DNA of 64,000 bases from NCBI RefSeq assembly GCF_002007105.1, contig NZ_MVBC01000001.1:1-64000 (forward strand), in the 5' to 3' direction. The stretch comes from Hymenobacter sp. CRA2 (GTDB lineage: Bacteria; Bacteroidota; Bacteroidia; Cytophagales; Hymenobacteraceae). Position numbers and translations under genes: made by a program. Each line of letters starts with the position of its first letter. The first letter of the stretch is position 1. This document shows, piece after piece, positions 25,829 through 35,391 of the stretch. The notes under the pieces are model-generated. The model saw only the letters and a program-made list of their open reading frames with translations. It made no database searches and was not told the DNA's origin.

Positions 25829-26479
25829 TTAGCGAGCGGCCGGGGTGCGGCGCTGCTTGATAAATTCGAATATTACTGGCAGCACCGACACAACGATGAT
25901 GCCGATGGTGAGCAGGCCGAAATTTTGCTGAATCCACGGGATGCTGCCCAGAAAGTATCCGGCCCCGGTCAGCAACGTCACCCAGAGCACCGCCCCCACC
26001 AGGTTATAGGACAGGAAGCGCACGTAGCTCATGGTGCCCACCCCGGCAATGAAGGGCGCAAACGTGCGAATGATGGGAATGAAGCGGGCGATAATAATGG
26101 TTTTGGCGCCGTGCTTTTCGTAGAACTCCTGGGTGCGCAGCAGGTGCTCCCGTTTCAGAAAGCGGTAATCCCGGGCAAACACCCGTGGCCCGATCCAGTC
26201 GCCGATGTGGTAATTGAGCGCGTCGCCGAGCACGGCCGCCACGATGAGCAGCAGGATGAGCAGCACCACGTTGAGCGGGCTGCCATTCAGGGCGGCCAGC
26301 GAGCCGGCCGCGAACAGCAGCGAGTCGCCGGGCAGGAAGGGCAGCACTACCACCCCGGTTTCCACGAAGATGATCAGGAACAAGATGGCGTACGTCCAGG
26401 TGTCGTACTGATTGACCAGATCCAGCAGGTGCTTATCGAGGTGTAGAACGAAGTCGATGAAGTGCTTGATGATTTCCAT
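25829..26479 (-). CDS. DedA family inner-membrane protein
   Basis: 216 residues of the DedA/VTT family, polytopic inner-membrane proteins tied to lipid-carrier or phospholipid flipping and envelope homeostasis. Family motifs are present: FVETGVVVLPFLPGDSLLF, then GDALNYHIGDWIG, FARDYRFLKREHL, FYEKHGAKTIIIARFIPIIR and FAPFIAGVGTMSY. The length is normal and the start codon is the only sensible one. It is 68 bp downstream of the methyltransferase-like gene with its own candidate -7 box. Confidence 0.93.
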   Translation of the reverse strand: MEIIKHFIDFVLHLDKHLLDLVNQYDTWTYAILFLIIFVETGVVVLPFLPGDSLLFAAGSLAALNGSPLNVVLLILLLIVAAVLGDALNYHIGDWIGPRVFARDYRFLKREHLLRTQEFYEKHGAKTIIIARFIPIIRTFAPFIAGVGTMSYVRFLSYNLVGAVLWVTLLTGAGYFLGSIPWIQQNFGLLTIGIIVVSVLPVIFEFIKQRRTPAAR

Positions 26480-26499
26480 GCGGGCGAGAAGTTAGCCCG

Positions 26500-26528
26500 C
26501 AAAGCTACGCCCTCGGTCGCAAAGACCA
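26500..26528 (-). promoter_or_regulatory. Candidate promoter of the DedA gene
   Basis: The minus strand has TAGCTTTG (26507-26500), fitting TAnnTTTG, 20 bp before the start codon. Only TG (26528-26527) is present at the -33 position, with a 19-bp spacer. Confidence 0.45.
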
Positions 26529-26547
26529 CGCGCCGCCGGGCCATTGC

Positions 26548-27225
26548 TTATTGCGCCGGCCCCGGCCGCAGCAGCTGCCCGACGACCAGCCGGTTAAGCT
26601 GCTCCACCCGGTGCTCGGCAGCTTCCAGGCCTAGCTGCGCCAGCACATCGAGCAGGGGCTGTTCGTCCACGGTCAGCTCGCCCTCGGCAATGGCGTTGAA
26701 GATGACGTAGCCGCCGGGCCGCAAGCCCCGCCGCACCTGCTGCCAGAAGGCACGGCTCAGCACCTGCGGCGGCATGGCCAGGTCGATGAACAGATCGATG
26801 ATGATGAGCCCGAACTGCTCGGTGAGCTGTGACAGGTAGGCAAAAGCATCGGCCTCGATGATGCGCAACTGCGCGTCGGGCCGAATGCCGAATTCCTCGG
26901 CAGCCAGCTGTACGACTACGGGGTCCAGCTCCACGGCGGTGATGCGCCCCTGGTAGCCCAGCTCCCCGCGTAGCGTGCCAATGACCGAGCCGCCGCCCAG
27001 ACCCAGCAGCAGCGCCTGTTGCACCGGCTGCAGCCGAATTTGGCGCAGGCCGTAGCGCAGCACGCGCTGCAAGGAGCCGTAGGAGTAATTGGCGCTGCGG
27101 CTGTCCAGCACCTTGCGGCCGTTGCTCAGGGTAATTTCCAGCGGGCCATTGATGGCTGAAGCTACCCGCCGCGTGAGCGGAAACAGGTAGCTCAGGAGGC
27201 ATTGCCAGCGGGAAGGCTCGTTCAT
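26548..27225 (-). CDS. Spermidine-synthase-like SAM-dependent methyltransferase
   Basis: 225 residues with one Rossmann-fold domain. ALLLGLGGGSVIGTL is the glycine-rich SAM loop; ITAVELDPVVVQLA supplies the acidic residue that binds the ribose; IIEADAFAYL and LIIIDLFIDL follow as motifs II and III. The fold and VELDP motif place it with the spermidine-synthase-like group, but the polyamine-binding residues of true spermidine synthases are not evident, so the substrate is open. It starts 20 bp after the thioesterase gene and is probably cotranscribed with it from the transcript that carries the cobalamin riboswitch. Confidence 0.8.
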   Translation of the reverse strand: MNEPSRWQCLLSYLFPLTRRVASAINGPLEITLSNGRKVLDSRSANYSYGSLQRVLRYGLRQIRLQPVQQALLLGLGGGSVIGTLRGELGYQGRITAVELDPVVVQLAAEEFGIRPDAQLRIIEADAFAYLSQLTEQFGLIIIDLFIDLAMPPQVLSRAFWQQVRRGLRPGGYVIFNAIAEGELTVDEQPLLDVLAQLGLEAAEHRVEQLNRLVVGQLLRPGPAQ

Positions 27226-27245
27226 GCCGCCAAAGTACTCCGGGA

Positions 27246-27632
27246 TTAGAGCACCGATACCGGCACTTTGTGCTCGTCGATGGCCACGAAGGTGAACGTG
27301 CCCGACACGGCGTGCTGGCGCACGTCGGAGTACATTTCCTCGATGTGGATGTCCACCGTTACGTCCACGCTCTTGGTGCCGAGGCGCGACACACGCCCGA
27401 TCAGTTCCACGATGGTGCCGGCCGGAATGGGTATGCGGAAGTTGATGCGGTCGGAGGACACGGTGACCATGCGCTTGCGGCTGAAGCGCGTGGCGGCAAT
27501 AAAGGCCACTTCGTCCATGAGCTGCATGGCCGTGCCGCCAAAGAGCGTGTCGTAGTGGTTGGTGGTGTTGGGGAATACGGCCTTAAACAGGCGCGTTTCG
27601 GCTTGGGCAATGCGTACGTCGAGGTCCGTCAT
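27246..27632 (-). CDS. Acyl-CoA thioesterase, hotdog fold
   Basis: 128 residues of the YciA/acyl-CoA hydrolase type, cleaving acyl-CoA to free acid and CoA in the cytoplasm. The motif TRLFKAVFPNTTNHYDTLFG then GTAMQLMDEVAFIAA is the family active-site helix, with Asn26 region and Asp40. VTVSSDRINFRIPIPAG and IEEMYSDVRQHAVSGTFTFV complete the fold. The start at 27632 (MTDLDVRI) gives the normal N-terminus; the in-frame extension up to 27746 is Pro-rich and is probably leader. A cobalamin riboswitch ends 171 bp upstream on the same strand, an unusual setting for this family. Confidence 0.88.
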   Translation of the reverse strand: MTDLDVRIAQAETRLFKAVFPNTTNHYDTLFGGTAMQLMDEVAFIAATRFSRKRMVTVSSDRINFRIPIPAGTIVELIGRVSRLGTKSVDVTVDIHIEEMYSDVRQHAVSGTFTFVAIDEHKVPVSVL

Positions 27633-27803
27633 CAGGAGAAAAGAAGAAAAGTCGCGCCTGCGGAGCGGTCTTTCGTTTTCCGGAGGGGCAGTCGGGGGCA
27701 CGGCAATACGCTGCCCGGGCCCCGGCGGGGCCGGCACTGGCGGCAAGTATTCCCAATTGATCCGACGGCTGCTTCAAGTCGCGAAAGCACATGTCACGTC
27801 GTA

Positions 27804-27963
27804 GCACGGCAAGTCTCCTGGCTTGTAACGAGACTACCCGCCTTCTCACGGCCGCGAGGGCCGTAATGGCGTGGTGTGGGTAGCCCAGCGGCAGTTACTT
27901 ACAGTTGCGCGTCAGCCCGTGAGTTGCACACGGTTCCTTTTTCATCCGGACACTTTTGCGTGC
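27804..27963 (-). promoter_or_regulatory. Cobalamin (adenosylcobalamin) riboswitch
   Basis: Read on the minus strand, the conserved blocks occur in order: GGAACCGTGTGCAACTCACG, then GCTGACGCGCAACTGTAA, GCCGCTGG, GAGAAGGCGGGTAG and AAGCCAGGAGACTTGCC. These are the core of the cobalamin aptamer (usual forms: GGUGcAAuUCC, CCGCaACUGUAA, GCCACUG, GGGAAGG, AGCCaGgAGACCuGCC). P1 is formed by GCACGCAAAAGT at the 5' end and ACTTGCCGTGC at the 3' end. The first gene downstream is the thioesterase at 27246-27632. A GGCCCC/GGGGCC hairpin in the 171-nt gap could be the switching element. A promoter was not found. Confidence 0.9.
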
Positions 27964-28034
27964 CCGAAACCCTGCTACGGCAATTGCGGATGGCAAAGAA
28001 CTGCGCGCAAGGTAGCACCCCGAGCCATAATGGA

Positions 28035-28158
28035 ACGTCATTCCGAGCGCAGCCGAGGAATCTCGCGTGTTTAGTCAGGCAGTAAAATCTTCGTTGAACG
28101 AGAAGAATACTACCGGACGTCACCACGCGAGATTCCTCGGCTGCGCTCGGAATGACGT
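28035..28158. repeat. 35-bp perfect inverted repeat, REP-like
   Basis: ACGTCATTCCGAGCGCAGCC to TCTCGCGTG (28035-28069) returns as its exact complement at 28124-28158, with 54 bp between. The arm begins and ends like the palindromic intergenic repeats that recur in many bacterial genomes (GAATGAC ... CGAGGAATCTC). It lies between the cobalamin riboswitch and the 3' end of a dehydrogenase gene and could fold into a very stable hairpin. Confidence 0.8.
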
Positions 28159-28171
28159 GCTGTTTTGCTTC

Positions 28172-29551
<1,380 letters not shown>

Positions 29552-29626
29552 GGTCTGGGCAATAGATACATCCGTCTATTACTGCCCAGATGCGTCAGGG
29601 TTGCCCTCGCGGCAGGCGTCAGCCGG

Positions 29627-30553
29627 TCAGTGCCTGGCCGGGGCAGTACCTAGCAGGAAGCGCGCCGGCACGTCGAACCGCTTTTTCCACGAGGCTTCAT
29701 TGTGCGCCGCGCCTTCGTACCTGCGCGTCTGCCACTGCTGCGCGGAGTAGCCCTTGGCCCGCAGCAGGCTGTCGATGCGCAATTGATGCACTTCGTAGCG
29801 GACATCGAGCGTAGCGGTGCCGTAGTCGAAGTAGAGCCTGGGGCCACGGCTGGGGCGGGACAGCTGCGCGTCGAGGTAACGCAGGCAGGCATTGGTGAAG
29901 TCGGCCGTATTGTCCTGCAGGCTCAGCGGCCAGTGCGTCGAAAGGCAGGCCGCCCCGCCGAACACGCGCGGATATTCCAAGGCTGCATAGAGCGCAATCA
30001 GCCCGCCCATGCTGCTGCCGCCGATGAACGTGCTGGCCCGCCGTGGGTCGGTGCGGTAGTGCTGGTCTACGTACGGCTTGAGCTCCTGCACGATAAAGCG
30101 CAGGTAGGCATCGGATAGCGGCGCGCCGATGTGCTGCTGAGCTAGCTGCGTCCGCCGCGCCGGGCTCAGCAGCTGGTAAGGCTTGGCGGGCGCGTATTCG
30201 GCGAAGCGCTGGTCGGTGTTCCAGATGCCCACCACGATAACGTCGCGCACCTGCTGGCGCTGCCCCAGCGCGGCCAGGGTGCTATCCACCTCCCAGGCGG
30301 TGCCGCCGTAGGAGGTGGCTGGATGATAGAGGTTTTGCCCGTCGTGCAGGTAGAGCACGGCGTACTTGCGCCCGGGCTGCGGGTACCCGGCGGGCAGCCA
30401 CACATCCACGTGCCGGGCCTTCACGAACTTCGACGCAAAGTCGGCCAGGTGCTCTACCCGGCCGGGGTCCCGCGGGTCGTCGGCCCGGAAAGCGGCCAGT
30501 AGCAGCGCCAGGGACAGCAGGCGGATAGGCAGGAAACGGCGGCGGATGGTCAT
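29627..30553 (-). CDS. Secreted esterase, alpha/beta hydrolase
   Basis: 308 residues of the enterochelin-esterase/putative esterase family. An N-terminal hydrophobic segment (LLSLALLLAAF) probably directs export. VDVWLPAGYPQ and YAVLYLHDGQNLY form the oxyanion region, FIGGSSMGGLIALYAAL contains the nucleophile elbow GGSSMGG, and EGAAHNEASWKKRF supplies the catalytic His. The family hydrolyses esters of siderophores or carbohydrates; the substrate is not determined. It lies 48 bp after the GNAT gene and 75 bp before the dehydrogenase on the same strand. Confidence 0.85.
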   Translation of the reverse strand: MTIRRRFLPIRLLSLALLLAAFRADDPRDPGRVEHLADFASKFVKARHVDVWLPAGYPQPGRKYAVLYLHDGQNLYHPATSYGGTAWEVDSTLAALGQRQQVRDVIVVGIWNTDQRFAEYAPAKPYQLLSPARRTQLAQQHIGAPLSDAYLRFIVQELKPYVDQHYRTDPRRASTFIGGSSMGGLIALYAALEYPRVFGGAACLSTHWPLSLQDNTADFTNACLRYLDAQLSRPSRGPRLYFDYGTATLDVRYEVHQLRIDSLLRAKGYSAQQWQTRRYEGAAHNEASWKKRFDVPARFLLGTAPARH

Positions 30554-30601
30554 GGGCGTGGAAGATGATCGGCTGAAGTTACACGGCTGCCTACCGCGAC
30601 C

Positions 30602-31156
30602 TTAGCGCGGCGCCAGCAGCGAGTAAATGGCCGAGTCCAGAAACTGCCCGCGGAAGTGGTAATTCTCGCGGAAGTAGGCCTCGCGCACGAAGCCTTGGCG
30701 CTCCAGCAGCTTGATAGAAGCGGCGTTGGCCGGGTTCACATTGCCCTCGATGCTGTGCAGGTGCAAGGTTTCGAAACCGTAACGGCACACGGCGGCCAGC
30801 GCTTCGCTCATCAGCCCCTGCCCCCACGCGGCGGGGTGCAGAGCGTAGCCGATTTCGCCGCGGTGGTTTTCGGCATCCATGCGCCACAGGCCGCAGGTGC
30901 CGAGCAGCTGGTCCTCCTCCCCTACGCGCGCCAGCCCCCAGGTAATGCCGCGGTTTTCGACCAACGAAGAATCTATCATCCGCACAAAGTCTTCCGCCTC
31001 GGCCAGCGTGGCGGTGGGCTCCCGGTCGAGGTAGCGCATTACCTGCTCGTCGGAGCGCAGAAAGAAAATGGTGGGCGCATCGGCCAGCACAATGCGGCGC
31101 AGCAGCAGGCGCTCGGTGCGCAGTTCGGTAAACGGGGTCAGTTGCAGGTGCAGCAT
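30602..31156 (-). CDS. GNAT N-acetyltransferase, RimJ/RimL type
   Basis: 184 residues. TERLLLRRIVLADAPTIFFL begins the RimJ/RimL-type N-terminus. HRGEIGYALHPAAWGQGLMS is the beta-strand plus acetyl-CoA loop (Q-x-x-G-x-A region), and LHSIEGNVNPANAASIKLLE plus GFVREAYFREN complete the fold. It transfers acetyl from acetyl-CoA to an amine, in this family often a protein N-terminus. The target is unknown. Confidence 0.9.
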   Translation of the reverse strand: MLHLQLTPFTELRTERLLLRRIVLADAPTIFFLRSDEQVMRYLDREPTATLAEAEDFVRMIDSSLVENRGITWGLARVGEEDQLLGTCGLWRMDAENHRGEIGYALHPAAWGQGLMSEALAAVCRYGFETLHLHSIEGNVNPANAASIKLLERQGFVREAYFRENYHFRGQFLDSAIYSLLAPR

Positions 31157-31210
31157 AGCAGCGTCTTCGCGGGCGTCGGTCGCGCGCCGGGCTTGTACCG
31201 GGCAGCGCTC

Positions 31211-32653
31211 TTAGCGGTGATAGTATAGGGTTTTCTTTTTCGTCACGCCCCAGTGCAGAAGCAGTTTGGCGTTGGTTTCCGAGTCCTGGGGCGAAGCAAA
31301 CTTGGTCCAGGCCATAACCGGGCAGTCATTATCGAGCACCACTACGTCTTGCGGAGCGGCGGCCAAGGTGGCCATAGCTTCCCGCTCGCAGGTGTTGCTG
31401 TCGTGCCGCACGGGCGTATCGGTGAGCAGAAACAGCAGCGAAAACGCGCCGAGCACGGGCAGGTACCAGCGCCGCGGGGCCCAGTTGGGGAGGCGCAGCA
31501 GGTAGTAGCTGCTGGCGCCGTACCAGTACACCACTCCGATGATGACGGGCAGCAGCGTGTCGCGCCGCAGGATGTAGGGGCGGTATTCGCGGTAGCCGCC
31601 CAGGGGCAGCAGCACGATGTAAATGGCAGCAAACACGCCCAGCCATCGCAGCGTCAGCAGCAGGCGGCGGCGCGTGGGCGTGTCGGCTTCGCGGCCCAGC
31701 AGCCAGCGGTTCACGCCCAGCAAAAGCAGCATCAGGGGCCAGCCCAGCTTTTGCTTGAACTGATAATAGATGCCCAGCGGCAGGCGCGCGTACCGCTCAG
31801 CCAGCGGCAGCGTGTGCGTGAAATTTTCCGCGTTGAAGCGCCCCAGGTAAAGTGAGTACAGGCTCAGCAGCAAGAACAAGCCGAATGGCACGAGCAGCGC
31901 AACGGGCATTGTGCGCAGGGCTACCCAAGCGCGCCCTAGCCCCGCCGGCGCGGTGCTGGTCCGCCAGCGCTGCCACCAGCTGTATGCCAGCACGCCGGGC
32001 CCGAGCAAGGCAATGACGCCGGTGATGATGGGGCTGTTCAGCGACAAAAACACCACCAGCCCCAGTACGCCCACCCAACCCAGCACCGACAGGCGCACGG
32101 GCTGCCCCGCCGCGGCGGCCCGGAAATATGGCAGCAGGAAAAGCAGCAGCAGGGCTACCGGCAGCGCGTAGCAAAACGTGTACACCACCGATTTATCAAT
32201 GATGCCGATTTGCCCGTTCCAGCCGTTGGTTTGAAACAGCGGCGTGACCAGGGCCGCCGCCAGCACCCAGCCCCGATTCAGCACCGCGCGCCGCCCGCTG
32301 ATGTACACGCCCAGCAGATATATCAGCAAGGCCTGAATGGCCGTTTTGGCTACGGCACACGCCAGGTACACGCTATCGATGGGTGCTGCCCAGGCCTGCA
32401 GCCACAGCGGCACGGCCCGGAAGTACTGCGCAATGGTCTGGTGCTGAAAAAAGCGGTTCGGCGCCGCGTATACCTCGCCGCGCAAGGCCCGCAGCCCCAG
32501 CGGATCGATGAGCACCTGCTCGTACCACGGGTCGGGCACCACGATGCCGGACAGGTCGCCGCCCAGGGCTACGTGAAAGTGCTGCCAGAAGGAATAGGCG
32601 AGGTCGAGCACCAGCAGCAGAAGCAGCAGCGCGGGCCAGCGTCGTTTGATCAT
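31211..32653 (-). CDS. Multispanning membrane protein, glycosyltransferase-like
   Basis: 480 residues from the ATG at 32653 (MIKRRWPALLLLLL). The longer frame up to 33106 overlaps the carbonic-anhydrase-like gene and is not coding. Some ten hydrophobic segments alternate with Arg/Trp-rich loops; the C-terminal ~70 residues are soluble (DTPVRHDSNTCE, DVVVLDNDCPVMAW). The topology resembles polytopic sugar transferases of the GT-C kind, but I see no convincing catalytic motif, so the function is open. It is 152 bp after the carbonic-anhydrase-like gene and 54 bp before the acetyltransferase gene. Confidence 0.75.
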   Translation of the reverse strand: MIKRRWPALLLLLLVLDLAYSFWQHFHVALGGDLSGIVVPDPWYEQVLIDPLGLRALRGEVYAAPNRFFQHQTIAQYFRAVPLWLQAWAAPIDSVYLACAVAKTAIQALLIYLLGVYISGRRAVLNRGWVLAAALVTPLFQTNGWNGQIGIIDKSVVYTFCYALPVALLLLFLLPYFRAAAAGQPVRLSVLGWVGVLGLVVFLSLNSPIITGVIALLGPGVLAYSWWQRWRTSTAPAGLGRAWVALRTMPVALLVPFGLFLLLSLYSLYLGRFNAENFTHTLPLAERYARLPLGIYYQFKQKLGWPLMLLLLGVNRWLLGREADTPTRRRLLLTLRWLGVFAAIYIVLLPLGGYREYRPYILRRDTLLPVIIGVVYWYGASSYYLLRLPNWAPRRWYLPVLGAFSLLFLLTDTPVRHDSNTCEREAMATLAAAPQDVVVLDNDCPVMAWTKFASPQDSETNAKLLLHWGVTKKKTLYYHR

Positions 32654-32805
32654 GCGGAGCGGCCCGGCGGCCTGTTCAAAGGAAATCAGCGCAGCGGCAA
32701 AGCCGTGTGGAACAAGGCGACTTACAGGCGCCGACTTCCCTGCCGCCACGAAGATAGGCAGCCGCCGCACGCAGTAAGGCACGGTATCCGCGCCGTCGGG
32801 CGCGA

Positions 32806-33285
32806 TTAGCTCGCCGTGTCGAGCAGCTCTACCCCGCCGCGCAGGTCCATCAGGAAGCAACGGACCTGCAGCGGATACTGCGAATGCTCTTGGCTCCAGG
32901 CGCGAATCTTGTCGGCCAGCTGCTGGGCGTACTGCTTGTGCAGCGCGTATTCGGCATCGTGGTCGTGCGCCGCGTCGCCAAAAGCGCCTTTTTCGCCCAG
33001 GAATACCCGATAGGCGCCGCAGTTGCGGTGCTCCAAGATGTACACGTCGCGCACGTCGTGCAGCTGGCAGGCCACCTCCAGGTGCTCGAAAAAAGCCTGG
33101 TCCCAATGCTCGTTATGCGCGGCGCCCAGGGCAGCCCCGGCCAGAATGAACTGGTCGTAGCGGTTGGTGAGGTTGTCGTGCTCCATGAAGTGCACGATGT
33201 CGTCGAGCAGGCGCAGGTCCATGCAGCTCAGCAGCAACACGTTGCCGCGGGCCGGCGGGTAAGTAGGGTAATGGCGGTGGGGCAT
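32806..33285 (-). CDS. Beta-carbonic-anhydrase-like protein
   Basis: 159 residues from ATG 33285 (MPHRHYPTYP); a start 12 codons earlier is possible. SCMDLR gives Cys21, Asp23 and Arg25, and LEHRNCGAY gives His86 and Cys89. Together these are the Cys/Asp/Arg and His-x-x-Cys zinc-site elements of beta-carbonic anhydrases, which hydrate CO2. The chain is shorter than usual and the region between the zinc ligands carries YDQFILAGAALGAAHN. The C-terminus (LQVRCFLMDLRGGVELLD) resembles the family end strand. Activity is likely but not certain. Confidence 0.8.
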   Translation of the reverse strand: MPHRHYPTYPPARGNVLLLSCMDLRLLDDIVHFMEHDNLTNRYDQFILAGAALGAAHNEHWDQAFFEHLEVACQLHDVRDVYILEHRNCGAYRVFLGEKGAFGDAAHDHDAEYALHKQYAQQLADKIRAWSQEHSQYPLQVRCFLMDLRGGVELLDTAS

Positions 33286-33367
33286 ATGGTTGTTGATTAG
33301 GTCGACAGGCAAAGTCCACATGCTGGATCAGAACTGCCGCTGGCCCCCTGCCCCATCAGGGCGGGTA

Positions 33368-34323
33368 TTAGTCCAGCTGCCGCAGCTCCGCGCTCCTGCG
33401 CGAACTATTGCCAATGCGCGTGAAGGTAGTCACCAGCCGCAATCTATACAGCCCCGGTACTGCTTGGTCGGTCTTGCGCGCTGATGCCCAGTCCGCCGGA
33501 GCGTTGCGTATGGCCTGCACCGCCGCGCGTTGTAAAGTGCTGGGCTTACCGGTTGGTCGTTGGGGCAAAAAAACCGAGTCCACGGCGCCGGCTCCGCTGA
33601 TGGCCACGGTAACATCGATACTATCAGTACCCAGTTGCGGCGGTATTTTCTCGATGAGTTCCGCCGTCAGCATGTTGTGCAGCAAGCCGCCGCTGCCGCC
33701 CAAGTACAAGGCCGGATGATTGCGGGCAGCTTCGGGGCCAGCCTGTTCCCGCCCGTCCGGGCTACGCCAGTACAACAGCTGCCCGGTACTGTGGTCGTAG
33801 CGCTGAGCCAGTACTCCCGGCGTGCTGTAGTAGACCCATTCGCCCTGCTTCTGGCCGGCGGCATAGCTGCCTTGCTGCCGCAAAGCGCCGTACGTATCGG
33901 GCACGTCTATACAAAAGCTCGATGACTTTCCCGTGGCTGTTATGGCAACTCGGCTCCGAACAGTATCCGGAAAAAAAGCCTCCCACCCCCGGCCAGTTTG
34001 CCTTGCTCGTAATGCGCCAAGCTGGCTATTTGGTTGCGGGCGAAACCCTCGTAGTACTGCCGCCATTCCCCGTCTTTCTGCCCTTGGTCGTAGCGGCCAA
34101 GCTCCAACAGCGTTACGCCGGCCAACGCGCTGGCGTGGTACTTCACGTACTGCCCATGCCGAATTTGCTTATCGGCAATTAGCACGCTGTACTCCTCCGT
34201 GAAGGCCGGATAACAATTTTCGCGAGTTACCGGCTTGGTAATAGCCTGCGGGTAAGCCGAATAACTCCCTGGTAACAGCCCGGCGCCCATTAAGCAGGTC
34301 CAATACCAGGTTTGTCTTTTCAC
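33368..34323 (-). pseudogene. YwqK/MORN-like protein with TonB-C-like end, frameshifted
   Basis: Two overlapping frames make one protein of about 318 residues. The first (from 34323, MKRQTWYWTCLMG, signal peptide) runs through KDGEWRQYYEGFARNQIASL to EQGKLAGG. The second continues WEAFFPDTV, then KQGEWVYYSTPGVLAQRYDH, STGQLLYW and a TonB-C-like end (IDVTVAISGAGAVDSVFLP, LQRAAVQAIRNAPADW). The repeated G-x-K-x-GEW-x-YY unit is of the YwqK/MORN kind. One extra base in the C5 at 33986-33990 or the A7 at 33971-33977 restores the frame as LAGGWEAFFP. Either a recent pseudogene or a homopolymer error. Confidence 0.65.
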
Positions 34324-34368
34324 AACAATTAAAAAATCAGCAGGAATAAGAATTTACGGCCTAAAAAC

Positions 34369-34407
34369 AGGAAAGCTCTTGCTGCAATGCGCAGCAAGAG
34401 CTTTCCT
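34369..34407 (-). terminator. Terminator after phosphosulfolactate synthase
   Basis: AGGAAAGCTCTTGCTGC (34369-34385), loop AATGC, exact complement to 34407. On the minus strand it is followed by TGTTTTTAG. It begins 21 bp after the stop codon at 34428. Confidence 0.85.
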
Positions 34408-34427
34408 AACACAGCCGAGTTGACGGC

Positions 34428-35261
34428 TTACCCGCGCGGCATGGAGGTGCCCGGCTTAGCGCCCGGCTTTTCCACGGGCTTGAACATCGGGTCGACGCCG
34501 TCCATGTCCAGGAAGTGCGAGAACGTGTCGCCGCGCAGGCCCAGGCGAATGGTTTCCAGCGAAATGACCTCGTTCGGGGCGATGTTGCCCAGGTTCACGT
34601 TGGCGCCGAGCATTTTGATAAACCACACCTGCTGCGCCTTCTGCGGCGCTTCCCAGAGAATTTTCTCGAAGGGAATCTGCGTCAGGATTTCTTCCACCAG
34701 GCCCGAGCGTACTTCGCCCGTGGAACGGAACAAGCCCACGTTGCCGGCCTCGCGGGCCTCACCGATAACCTTGATGGCGCCGGCTTCGAGTTCGGTGCGC
34801 ATCTGGGCAATCCACTTGTAGGGCGGAATGATCTTCTCCGCGTCCTTGGAGCCCACTTCCGACAGCACCTTCACGTCCTTGGCCAGCGTGCGGATAAACT
34901 CCAGCTTCCGGTCGTGGTCCAGCTCGATAGAGCCGTCCGATACCTCGGCGTACTCCATGCCGTACTGGTCGAGCAGGCGGCGGTAGTCCTCGAACTGGTT
35001 GCGGATGATGAAGGCTTCGAACAGCGTGCCGCCGAAGTACACCGGAATGCCGGCGGCCTTGTAGACGTCGAGCTTGCGCTGCAGGTTGCTGGTCACGTAG
35101 GAGGTGGCCCAGCCCAGCTTCACGATGTCGGTGTAGTCGGCCCCGACTTCCAGGAAGTCCTCGACTTCGCGCACGCTCAGGCCCTTGTCCATGACCATGG
35201 TAAAGCCTTGTTCGCGCGGTTTCTGAGTGCGTTCGGGGATTTGCGAGAGGGTGTAGTTCAT
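34428..35261 (-). CDS. Phosphosulfolactate synthase (ComA/YitD-like)
   Basis: 277 residues from ATG 35261 (MNYTLSQIPE). Members of this TIM-barrel family join sulfite to phosphoenolpyruvate, giving (R)-phosphosulfolactate, the first step of coenzyme M synthesis in archaea and of sulfolactate in Bacillus spores. Family segments: TMVMDKGLSVREVEDFL, YTDIVKLGWATSYV, GIPVYFGGTLFEAFI, VLSEVGSKDAEKI and VNLGNIAPNEVISLETIRLG, then LRGDTFSHF. The pathway served in Bacteroidota is not settled; sulfonate metabolites are one possibility (inference). It is the last gene of a same-strand series that starts with exopolysaccharide genes, but a terminator precedes it. Confidence 0.88.
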   Translation of the reverse strand: MNYTLSQIPERTQKPREQGFTMVMDKGLSVREVEDFLEVGADYTDIVKLGWATSYVTSNLQRKLDVYKAAGIPVYFGGTLFEAFIIRNQFEDYRRLLDQYGMEYAEVSDGSIELDHDRKLEFIRTLAKDVKVLSEVGSKDAEKIIPPYKWIAQMRTELEAGAIKVIGEAREAGNVGLFRSTGEVRSGLVEEILTQIPFEKILWEAPQKAQQVWFIKMLGANVNLGNIAPNEVISLETIRLGLRGDTFSHFLDMDGVDPMFKPVEKPGAKPGTSMPRG

Positions 35262-35315
35262 TGGGTGGTACGAGGTATTAGATATTTGGTATATGGATGA
35301 CGGCAGGCAGACAAA

Positions 35316-35350
35316 AAGGCTTGGAGAAGGTGCTACCTTCCCCAAGCCTT
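35316..35350 (-). terminator. Terminator after the TPR protein gene
   Basis: AAGGCTTGG, GAAGGT, loop, ACCTTC, CCAAGCCTT. On the minus strand the stem is followed by TTTTTG. It lies about 42 bp after the stop of the TPR gene. Confidence 0.8.
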
Positions 35351-35391
35351 CATTATCCGATTACCAGCTAGCTGATACCAAATACCCAAGT

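Noticed and set aside
32654-33106. N-terminal extension of the multispanning membrane protein
   Set aside because: It overlaps the carbonic-anhydrase-like gene in another frame and is Arg/Gly/Ala-rich; the ATG at 32653 starts a proper hydrophobic N-terminus.
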